Below, piece after piece: positions 1 through 5,340 of a stretch of DNA of 5,340 nucleotides. The first letter of the stretch is position 1. Every line of letters begins with the position of its first letter. The position numbers were made by a program, and so were the translations under genes. The notes beneath the pieces are model-generated. The model saw nothing but the letters and a program-made list of their open reading frames with translations. It did not search any database and was not told the origin of the DNA. The stretch is from Fimbriimonadia bacterium (GTDB taxonomy: Bacteria > Armatimonadota > Fimbriimonadia > Fimbriimonadales > Fimbriimonadaceae), in NCBI GenBank assembly GCA_029824495.1, contig JALGXY010000027.1, positions 1 through 5,340 on the forward strand. The letters run 5' to 3'.

Positions 1-75
1 GGAGAGCCAGACGTAATCGCTTGCGCCCAGGAAGCCAGGATTTCCCTGACTCATGTACTCCAACCACTTCAACAT
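1..75 (-). CDS. Partial CDS, probably NADH-quinone oxidoreductase subunit H (5' end only)
   Basis: This minus-strand frame starts at ATG 75-73, 21 nt after the nuoG stop codon, and runs off the window edge after 25 codons. The visible peptide begins MLKWLEYMSQG and ends GASDYVWLS. That is a short, mildly amphipathic N-terminus of the sort that precedes a first membrane helix. In complex I operons the gene after nuoG is usually nuoH, the membrane subunit that helps form the quinone-binding cavity, so NuoH is the best guess. The guess rests on position, not on a recognised motif. A GTG four codons upstream (87-85) is an alternative start, and Met8 is another. No strong Shine-Dalgarno is visible; AAGTGAG upstream is a poor match. 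The short gap to nuoG points to co-transcription. The frame is the same as that of nuoG. Confidence 0.45.
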   Translation of the reverse strand, partial: MLKWLEYMSQGNPGFLGASDYVWLS

Positions 76-91
76 CGGCGCGCTCACTTTA

Positions 92-106
92 CCAGGTCAG
101 ACCTGG
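92..106 (-). other. Hairpin spanning the nuoG stop codon
   Basis: On the coding (minus) strand CCAGGT, a CTG loop and ACCTGG form a perfect 6-bp inverted repeat, and a G-U pair can extend it to 7 bp. The TGA stop of nuoG lies at the loop and the start of the 3' arm. No T-run follows, so it does not look like an intrinsic terminator. It could slow ribosomes or tune coupling to the next gene, but that is inference. Confidence 0.4.
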
Positions 107-2181
107 CTTTCCGGGCCTGGTTGACCGCCATCTGCGGCCTGCCCGAGGACGGCTCCTTCTCCGTCCAGATTGTCGAACATCGCTTCAGAAAACTCTGGGT
201 TGTCCTCGATGATTCTCTCCATCACTTCGGCTGCGCTGAATGCCGGACTTCCCGACTCATTGGCTCTGAGTGAGCCCTCCGTAAAGACTCGCCAGGCTGG
301 CTTTGCTTCACCGACAGAAGAGAGGACCGGCGCCATGCGCTGAACCCTTCGTTCACAGCTCGTATAGGTTCCGTCATGTTCGGCAGGAAGCGAGATCGGC
401 AGAATCACGCTGGCATAGGCTGCACACTCGGTCTCCCTGGTGTGCGCCACAACAAGGAACTCCACGTTTTCGAGAGCCTGCTCGGCCAGTTCAACGTCTG
501 GATACTCCTCAAGCGGATCGAAATCGACCAGCCAGAGCGACTTGAGCTTTCCGTCTCTAGCGGCCTCGAGCATCTGCTTCGTATTCAGACCGCCGTTCGG
601 GAGAATTCCGATCTCGCAGGCGCCCTGCTCGTTCGATCGGGTGGCGAAGAGGCTGAACTCTGCTCCGGCAGCGGCTGACAAGGATTGGGCAGCTTCGACG
701 CCCCCGGTCCTTTCTGTCAGTGTCTTGGGAGCGATGACTGCTCGGCTTTCGGCCTTCAGCGCTTCGGCTGCAAGATCGACTGATGATGGGCTGATGCCCG
801 AGGACTTCAGATCAGCATCCGTCGGCTTGGCGCCTTTCAATAGTGCGGCTACGACTGCGGCTGCGGCTGAATCGGCACCTTCGCTGTATCTCAGGACCGC
901 GTGAGCAAAGCTGTCTGCCCCTGTCTCGACAGGAGAGGCGACAATCACTTTTGTGCCGTTGTTGAACCACGCTTTACGGGTTCGCAGGTAGGTCATCGGC
1001 AGCTTTTCGGCAGCGTCTCCACCAAAGATGACAATCGCGTCCCTGTCTTCCAGATCGGCGATTCTGACATTGACTGTTCCAGTGAAGTCGCCTTCGAATC
1101 CTCCGACTCGGTGGTCGACGTTCTGCGTGCCGACCGACTGGTTGAAGAACTTCTTAAGACTATAGAAGCCTTCGTTGGAGAGCCCTGTGCCGGCGATCAC
1201 ACCGACATCAGAACCGGCGCGACCAGAATCCTGAATGGTCTTCCAGGCGTCGCTCCAACTGATCGCTTCGAATCCATCGCCGCTGCGCTTGTGGCAGGAC
1301 TTCATTCGCTTCGGCGAGTTGTAGATCTCGGCGTGGCCAAACTTGGTCTTGTCGCAGGTCCACTCTTCGTTGACCGCTTCATTGGTGCGGCCATTGATTC
1401 GGGCAAGCTTTCCGCCGCGATGGTCGAACCAGATGTTCGTGCCGCAGCTTGTGACCGTGCAGATGCCGGGCGAGGTTTCAAGATCCCAAGGGCGGGCTCT
1501 AAATCGATAGGTCGATGAGGTGAGCGCGCCGACCGGGCAGATCTCGATGACGTTGCCGCTGAACTTCGAGTCGAAGTCGGTGAGCTGGAAGGTCGAGGGC
1601 TGCATCTCTGCGCCTCGGAACCGGAAAGCGAGCTGAGCGTCGCCAGAAATCTCTTCGGTGAACCTTACACAGCGGCCACACTGGATGCAGCGCTCCAGAT
1701 CGAGAGTGACGTACTTGCTGAGCGGGACAGCTTTCGGCAGATGCCGCTTGGTTTCGATGTACCGGCTGTTGCCCGGCCCGTAAGCGAGCGTGTTGTTCTG
1801 CAGCGGGCATTCGCCGCCTCGGTCGCAGATCGGACAATCGAGCGGGTGGTTGATCAGAAGGAACTCAAGGACTCCCTGCCGATCTTTCTCGATCTGCTCG
1901 GACGTGGACTTGATGACCATGCCTTTGCCTGCGGGAAGGGTGCAGGCTGCCTGCGGCTTGGGCATCATCCTTGCGGAGCCGTCCTCCTGCTTAAATCCGA
2001 CTTCGACCAAGCACATGCGGCACATGCCGACCGGCTTGAGTCTGGGGTGATAACAGAAGATCGGAATTTCGAGCCCGATGCGCTTGACCGACTCAACGAT
2101 CATTTCGCCTACAGGGACTTCGAGATCGATGCCGTCGATCGTAATTTCGACCATTTGGGATGTCTCAGCTGCTGCCGCCAT
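97..2181 (-). CDS. nuoG: NADH-quinone oxidoreductase subunit G (complex I, 694 aa)
   Basis: NuoG is the largest peripheral-arm subunit of complex I and carries electrons along its Fe-S chain from NADH and FMN towards quinone. Residues 10-90 form a 2Fe-2S ferredoxin domain with N1b ligands C43, C54, C57 and C80. The N5 cluster motif HxxxCxxCxxxxxC follows (H112, C116, C119, C125), then N4 (C165, C168, C171, C215). Residues about 237-690 are a molybdopterin-oxidoreductase fold, which in NuoG binds no cofactor. The HCCC motif plus this fold separates NuoG from HoxU-type proteins; an NAD-linked formate dehydrogenase alpha subunit is a less likely alternative. The length fits short NuoG forms such as mitochondrial NDUFS1. 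At the optional N7 site C241 and C276 remain, but the two middle ligands align with Thr. The ATG at 2181 is the longest start. Met10 (MVEITIDG) is a credible alternative that begins right at the ferredoxin domain. Neither has a clear Shine-Dalgarno. Confidence 0.95.
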   Translation of the reverse strand: MAAAAETSQMVEITIDGIDLEVPVGEMIVESVKRIGLEIPIFCYHPRLKPVGMCRMCLVEVGFKQEDGSARMMPKPQAACTLPAGKGMVIKSTSEQIEKDRQGVLEFLLINHPLDCPICDRGGECPLQNNTLAYGPGNSRYIETKRHLPKAVPLSKYVTLDLERCIQCGRCVRFTEEISGDAQLAFRFRGAEMQPSTFQLTDFDSKFSGNVIEICPVGALTSSTYRFRARPWDLETSPGICTVTSCGTNIWFDHRGGKLARINGRTNEAVNEEWTCDKTKFGHAEIYNSPKRMKSCHKRSGDGFEAISWSDAWKTIQDSGRAGSDVGVIAGTGLSNEGFYSLKKFFNQSVGTQNVDHRVGGFEGDFTGTVNVRIADLEDRDAIVIFGGDAAEKLPMTYLRTRKAWFNNGTKVIVASPVETGADSFAHAVLRYSEGADSAAAAVVAALLKGAKPTDADLKSSGISPSSVDLAAEALKAESRAVIAPKTLTERTGGVEAAQSLSAAAGAEFSLFATRSNEQGACEIGILPNGGLNTKQMLEAARDGKLKSLWLVDFDPLEEYPDVELAEQALENVEFLVVAHTRETECAAYASVILPISLPAEHDGTYTSCERRVQRMAPVLSSVGEAKPAWRVFTEGSLRANESGSPAFSAAEVMERIIEDNPEFSEAMFDNLDGEGAVLGQAADGGQPGPESQV

Positions 2182-2189
2182 GACGTTTT

Positions 2190-2210
2190 GGTGATGTGTA
2201 CCCTATCACC
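2190..2210. promoter_or_regulatory. Operator-like inverted repeat over the nuoG -10 box
   Basis: GGTGAT (2190-2195) and ATCACC (2205-2210) are perfect 6-bp inverted arms separated by 9 bp. The dyad covers nearly all of the predicted -10 box and transcription start of nuoG. Arm length and spacing suit a dimeric repressor site. No specific regulator can be named. Chance occurrence is possible for arms this short. Confidence 0.35.
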
Positions 2211-2228
2211 CTGACGCTGTGGGGTCAA
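2200..2228 (-). promoter_or_regulatory. Predicted sigma-70-type promoter of nuoG
   Basis: Read on the minus strand, TTGACC (2228-2223) is followed by a 17-bp spacer and TAGGGT (2205-2200). The spacer ends in TGA, giving an extended -10 (TGn). The -35 matches consensus at five of six positions; the -10 matches at only three of six, which the TGn may offset. The predicted start of transcription is near 2193, about 12 nt from the ATG at 2181, so the mRNA would be almost leaderless. If Met10 is the true start, the leader would be about 39 nt. Confidence 0.5.
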
Positions 2229-2230
2229 AC

Positions 2231-2263
2231 GGCAATCTGGAGACGAAGTCGTCAGGCCTTGCC
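2231..2263. repeat. Nested dyad between the two promoters
   Basis: An outer pair GGCAA (2231-2235) and TTGCC (2259-2263) encloses an inner pair GACGA (2242-2246) and TCGTC (2249-2253). The two symmetry centres differ by only half a base. The element lies just upstream of the nuoG -35 hexamer and upstream of the plus-strand promoter, where a shared regulator could act. Its function is unknown. Confidence 0.3.
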
Positions 2264-2294
2264 AAATTCCCGCAATTTTCAATCGCACGAAACG

Positions 2295-2323
2295 TGGTTT
2301 TTAGACCGTCTAGGTTCTATAAT
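2295..2323 (+). promoter_or_regulatory. Predicted promoter of the secreted propeller gene
   Basis: A perfect TATAAT lies at 2318-2323. The hexamer 17 bp upstream, TGGTTT (2295-2300), is a poor -35. The predicted start of transcription is near 2330, giving a leader of about 57 nt. The spacer holds the dyad TAGAC-C-GTCTA (2302-2312), which may be an operator or an activator site that makes up for the weak -35. Confidence 0.5.
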
Positions 2324-2329
2324 GAAGGT

Positions 2330-2339
2330 CCTGCGCAGG
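2330..2339. repeat. 10-bp perfect palindrome at the predicted transcription start
   Basis: CCTGCGCAGG is fully self-complementary and begins at the base predicted as +1 for the plus-strand gene. It may be a regulator half-site pair or part of the 5' leader structure. It is too short to exclude chance. Confidence 0.3.
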
Positions 2340-2343
2340 CGTT

Positions 2344-2372
2344 AGGTCGCGTTTTCGCGTGCTTTTTAACCT
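2344..2372 (+). other. Leader hairpin with T-run upstream of the propeller gene
   Basis: In the predicted 5' leader the arm AGGTCGCG (2344-2351), loop TTTT and arm CGCG (2356-2359) form a short stem. The arm ACCT (2369-2372) extends it across a bulge that contains five Ts (2363-2367). It could act as a weak attenuator or an mRNA-stabilising structure. The 4-bp core stem is too short for a convincing terminator. Confidence 0.25.
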
Positions 2373-2377
2373 GTGGT

Positions 2378-2384
2378 GGGAGAG
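2378..2384 (+). promoter_or_regulatory. Ribosome binding site GGGAGAG
   Basis: GGGAGAG lies just upstream of two in-frame ATGs. The GGAG core (2379-2382) is 4 nt from ATG 2387 and 10 nt from ATG 2393. The spacing slightly favours the second ATG, whose product begins MKSLFARL like a typical signal peptide. Confidence 0.5.
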
Positions 2385-2386
2385 TC

Positions 2387-5340
2387 ATGATCATGAAATC
2401 TCTTTTTGCGAGATTGAGTGTCGCAGCAGTGTCTGTAGTTGCCGCTGTTAGCGCGGGGGCGTCTACGCAAGACCCTGAGCTGTTCCGACACAAAATCGAA
2501 ATCGAGCTGAAAGAAAGCGCACCTTATGAGGTTGCTGTCTCTGCTCTCGCCAATTCCGGCGGGAGACTTGAGCAGAAACTTGATAACGGTCTCGTCATCT
2601 CGGTCAACCTAGATGTCGATCTTCCCGCTTTCATTGAGGCATTGGAGTCGCGGAAAAGCGTCAAGGATGCGACAGCGATCGCGCCCAAGATGCCAGACCC
2701 CCATCAGAATTGGAATTCTGTCAGCTGGCTGACTGCGCTGGTTGATCAGTATGAAAAGGCTTACCTTGCCTACGAAGAGGCCGAAGATGCCGAGCGGGAT
2801 GACGAAAACGAAGTCCCTGGACTCGACTTCATCGAAGCTTATCTTCAGTGGCTGAAGATTCGAGCTTTTCCAAACGATGAGATCGACTGGTCGGGCTACG
2901 AACGAGCTTATCAAGCGAAGTTTGTCGAGCAGAACCTCCGTGGTGACATCATCCGACCTCTCAACCAGACCAATAGCGTCGGTCCGAACTGGGAGTTTGT
3001 AGGCCCGACGAACCTGCGTCCACCTTCAAGGTGGGGACATGGTCAGGGCAATGCTACAGGCAGGGTCTCGGCGGTCGCGTTTGATCCCACAGACTCTTCA
3101 CGACTGTTCATTGCTGGCGCCCAAGGCGGCGTTTGGAGATCGGAGAACAACGGTGAAGACTGGGAGCCTTTGACTGATGAGTTCCCAGTTCTCAGCGCAT
3201 CTTCAATCACATTCGATCCTGAAAATCCTGACATTATCTATGTTGGAACAGGAGATTATCACGGCTTTAACAAACCCGGAATCGGTGTGCTGAAGTCGAC
3301 CGATGGAGGCGATACGTTCGTTCAATACGGTTCAGAGATGGGCGGTGCTGTTGTTTCTGACATCGCAATCGATCCGCTGGATACCCAGCGAATGCTGGCG
3401 ACAACTTCTCGAGGACTGTTTGTTTCCGAGAATGCTGGCGAAACTTGGATCATTGAGATGCTCGGCAACTTTTCGGCTCTTGACGCAACAGCGGACGGCC
3501 GACGACTTTGGGTTGTCAAGATTGGTGAGGAGGGCCTCGTGCTCACTTCAATCGACTTCGGCCGCAACTGGATCGAAGTCGAGATTGATGACTATGATGA
3601 AGAGCAGGGCGCCGTTGATATCGCTTCTTCAAAGATCGACAACGACACCTGCTACATCCTCTCCACAAGTCAGGGACAGATCTTCAAAACCGAAGATGGC
3701 GGCCTGAACTGGGAGGATACAACCAACGACTTCGCTGGCAACTTTGGGCAGGGCTGGTACGACTATCACATCGATACGTCATATCGCTTTGAGCAGGATG
3801 ATGTTCCTTCGCCCGGCGGCGGAGGCTCGTTGAGGCCCATCCGACCTGAAATCGGCACAGACCCGGGCGACCGAGTCGATGTTGTTTATGTCGGACTGAT
3901 CAGCCTTTCAGCATCGATCGACGGAGGCCAGACCTGGCGGTTCGTCGGCGGCGAGGACTTCTCGAGTCAGTACACAGACAAAGCCTACATCCACGTGGAT
4001 CAACACTCTTTTGCGGTGAACCCACAAGATCCGGATGACTTCCTGACAGGCAATGACGGCGGCGTCTACCGTGGGCATTACGATCAGGACCTTGATCTCT
4101 TCACCTATGAGACAGAACTCAACAAGAACCTGGGATTGACCCAGTTCTACAGAATCTCTGCTCATCCGACCGACCCTGACTACATGATGGGCGGAACGCA
4201 GGACAACTCAACTCCACACTCATTCGGCGATATTGCCAACTGGCTAAACCCGGGTGCTGGAGATGGTGCTGGCAATGCGATTCGACCCGACAATCCTGAC
4301 ATTCAGTTCCTGTCATCTCAGTTCCAGAACATCAGGATGACAACCACCGGTTGGTTTGGCGACAACTTCAGCATCGGCAGCGTGCCTGGTGCACGACCGT
4401 TCATCGGCCGCTTGTGGCTAGACCACGAAGAGCCACGTTATCTGTATGCGAACTCCAACTATCTGAACCGATTCGATTCGGACACTCAGACTTGGGAGTA
4501 CGCTCTTGATAACAAGCTTCTAATCGCGACACCGTTCGGAATCGTTCTTTCATTCGACTCTGCACCAAGCGACAAGAATGTGATGTATACAGGCTCCAGT
4601 GACGGCGCCCTGTTCTGCAACATCCTGTTCGGTCGTGGCTGGTTCGAAATCGGCCATCTTGGCGGCGACAAAGAGCTCCCGATAGCAGCCTATACGGACA
4701 TCAGCGTCAATCCAAACAATCCCTTTGATGTGCTTGTCACAACACCTGGATTTGGAAACAACGTGTTCCGATGTGCGGATACGCTGGCGATCCCAACGGT
4801 ATGGGAGCCGGTTGCTAATGGTTTGACTCTCCCAGTGAATGATCTGGTGCGTGATCCCGATGATCCGGAGAACACCTGGTATGTAGCATCGGATATCGGT
4901 GTCTACATGACTTCAGATGGCGGCGCAAATTGGGAGGACATCACCGTCTCCCGCGGCCTGCCAAACGTTGAAGTCAACCAGCTCGTCTGGGTGAAGTCAC
5001 AGACCGACAAGGCTCTGATTGCTGGAACCTTTGGTCGAGGCATGTGGCGCATGACCTTTGAGAAGCAGGCGAATCTCGCCAACTTCGTGGTCAGCCCATC
5101 TGTCATCTCAAGCAGCGACGTCTCCTTCGGAACAGTCACTCTCGACTCCCCTGCTCCTGCAGGCGGACTTGAGGTGAGCATTCTAAGCTCGCTGAATATC
5201 GTCGATATTCCTTCGAGCATCCTGATTCCTGAAGGACAGACAGTTGGCGGGTTCCCGATCGTTCCCAACGGAAACGGCGCGGGATCAACCCACACGACAA
5301 ACATCATCGTCGAAGCCGGCGGATTGAAGCTGCAGGACAC
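2387..5340 (+). CDS. Large secreted Asp-box beta-propeller protein with Ig-like C-terminus (3' end beyond window)
   Basis: The frame is open for 984 codons without a stop and continues past the window. Residues 1-25 are a signal peptide: K4 and R9, a hydrophobic LSVAAVSVVAA core, and an AGA cleavage site before STQ. Residues about 34-103 look like a small beta-alpha-beta domain, and 108-190 are acidic and probably helical. Residues 201-890 form about 14 propeller blades. Asp-box motifs (SxDxGxxW type) appear at 251-259, 303-311, 346-354, 387-395, 434-442, 509-517 and 841-849. GNDGGVYR (555-562), GGTQDN (602-607) and the closing AGTFGRGMWR (879-888) are typical of exported BNR/sortilin-like repeat proteins. 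Residues 893 onward begin an Ig-like domain (GTVTLDSPAPAGG). The product should be extracellular or at the cell surface. No catalytic sialidase signature is evident, so substrate and role are unknown. Residues are numbered from ATG 2387; ATG 2393 is an equally good start. Confidence 0.95.
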   Translation, partial: MIMKSLFARLSVAAVSVVAAVSAGASTQDPELFRHKIEIELKESAPYEVAVSALANSGGRLEQKLDNGLVISVNLDVDLPAFIEALESRKSVKDATAIAPKMPDPHQNWNSVSWLTALVDQYEKAYLAYEEAEDAERDDENEVPGLDFIEAYLQWLKIRAFPNDEIDWSGYERAYQAKFVEQNLRGDIIRPLNQTNSVGPNWEFVGPTNLRPPSRWGHGQGNATGRVSAVAFDPTDSSRLFIAGAQGGVWRSENNGEDWEPLTDEFPVLSASSITFDPENPDIIYVGTGDYHGFNKPGIGVLKSTDGGDTFVQYGSEMGGAVVSDIAIDPLDTQRMLATTSRGLFVSENAGETWIIEMLGNFSALDATADGRRLWVVKIGEEGLVLTSIDFGRNWIEVEIDDYDEEQGAVDIASSKIDNDTCYILSTSQGQIFKTEDGGLNWEDTTNDFAGNFGQGWYDYHIDTSYRFEQDDVPSPGGGGSLRPIRPEIGTDPGDRVDVVYVGLISLSASIDGGQTWRFVGGEDFSSQYTDKAYIHVDQHSFAVNPQDPDDFLTGNDGGVYRGHYDQDLDLFTYETELNKNLGLTQFYRISAHPTDPDYMMGGTQDNSTPHSFGDIANWLNPGAGDGAGNAIRPDNPDIQFLSSQFQNIRMTTTGWFGDNFSIGSVPGARPFIGRLWLDHEEPRYLYANSNYLNRFDSDTQTWEYALDNKLLIATPFGIVLSFDSAPSDKNVMYTGSSDGALFCNILFGRGWFEIGHLGGDKELPIAAYTDISVNPNNPFDVLVTTPGFGNNVFRCADTLAIPTVWEPVANGLTLPVNDLVRDPDDPENTWYVASDIGVYMTSDGGANWEDITVSRGLPNVEVNQLVWVKSQTDKALIAGTFGRGMWRMTFEKQANLANFVVSPSVISSSDVSFGTVTLDSPAPAGGLEVSILSSLNIVDIPSSILIPEGQTVGGFPIVPNGNGAGSTHTTNIIVEAGGLKLQD
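2987..5056 (+). repeat. Array of about 14 degenerate beta-propeller blade repeats
   Basis: Within the secreted protein (residues 201-890) units of about 45-55 residues recur. Each carries a DPxxPDxxYVG-like strand and often an Asp-box turn. Clear examples are FDPENPDIIYVGTGD (276-290), NPQDPDDFLTGNDGG (545-559), HPTDPDYMMGGTQD (593-606), NPNNPFDVLVTTPG (775-788) and DPDDPENTWYVASD (823-836). About 14 blades would fit two seven-bladed propellers. The repeats are too diverged in DNA to be a recent duplication. Confidence 0.7.

Noticed and set aside
901..1518. 205-codon open frame on the plus strand opposite nuoG
   Set aside because: It lies wholly antisense to strongly supported nuoG sequence that includes conserved Fe-S motifs. 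Its product shows no recognisable domain, and its openness follows from the codon composition of nuoG.
1499..1837. 112-codon minus-strand frame inside nuoG
   Set aside because: It is an out-of-frame, Arg-rich overlap with the N5/N4 region of nuoG, typical of a frame-shifted shadow.
1741..2214. 157-codon plus-strand frame antisense to the nuoG ferredoxin domain
   Set aside because: It is the mirror of conserved Cys-rich nuoG codons and has no plausible domain or start site.
2348..2367. CGCG-TTTT-CGCG stem followed by a T-run as an intrinsic terminator
   Set aside because: The stem has only four base pairs, and the site lies inside the predicted leader of the downstream gene with no gene ending upstream on that strand.
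3303..3707. 134-codon plus-strand frame overlapping the propeller gene
   Set aside because: It is out of frame with the 984-codon gene, Ser/Arg-rich in composition and without domain features.
4903..5340. 145-codon minus-strand frame at the right edge
   Set aside because: It is antisense to the continuing propeller protein, with no ribosome binding site or domain; the same applies to the other short minus-strand frames between 2609 and 4875.
1..5340. Possible novel defence, mobile or biosynthetic system
   Set aside because: No transposase, integrase, nuclease, toxin-antitoxin, CRISPR or biosynthetic gene is visible; the content is respiratory chain genes and one exported repeat protein.

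Overview
This window comes from a bacterial chromosome and holds two large divergent genes separated by a 205-bp intergenic region, plus the first codons of a third gene. No tRNA, rRNA, CRISPR array, insertion sequence or phage gene is visible. The taxon cannot be fixed from the sequence. A respiratory complex I operon sits beside a very large secreted Asp-box propeller protein that ends in a short Ig-like repeat of the 'SPAPAGG' kind. That combination suggests a free-living Gram-negative-type lineage such as Armatimonadota (Fimbriimonas-like), Planctomycetota or Acidobacteriota. This is a low-confidence inference.

Minus strand, 2181 to 1: nuoG encodes the iron-sulfur and molybdopterin-fold subunit of NADH:quinone oxidoreductase (complex I). 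It is followed after 21 nt, in the same reading frame, by the start of another ORF that leaves the window at base 1. By operon position this is most likely nuoH, the membrane subunit next to the quinone site, but only 25 codons are present. NuoG keeps all ligands of clusters N1b, N5 and N4. It has lost two of the four ligands of the optional N7 cluster.

Intergenic region 2182-2386: it carries two back-to-back promoters. The nuoG promoter (TTGACC, 17 bp, extended TAGGGT) lies so close to the ATG that the leader would be only about a dozen nucleotides, and an inverted repeat covers its -10 box. The plus-strand promoter has a perfect TATAAT, a poor -35, a dyad in its spacer and a 10-bp palindrome at the predicted transcription start. 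A further nested dyad lies between the two promoters.

Plus strand, 2387 to 5340 and beyond: one uninterrupted frame of at least 984 codons. It encodes a signal peptide, a small alpha/beta domain resembling a protease propeptide (weak call), a charged helical linker, about 14 beta-propeller blades with seven recognisable Asp-box motifs, and the start of an Ig-like C-terminal domain. The product is exported. Its ligand or substrate is not evident.

I see no evidence for a new multi-gene system here. The points most worth a second look are the degenerate N7 site, the dense dyad symmetry of the divergent promoter region, and the architecture of the secreted protein.
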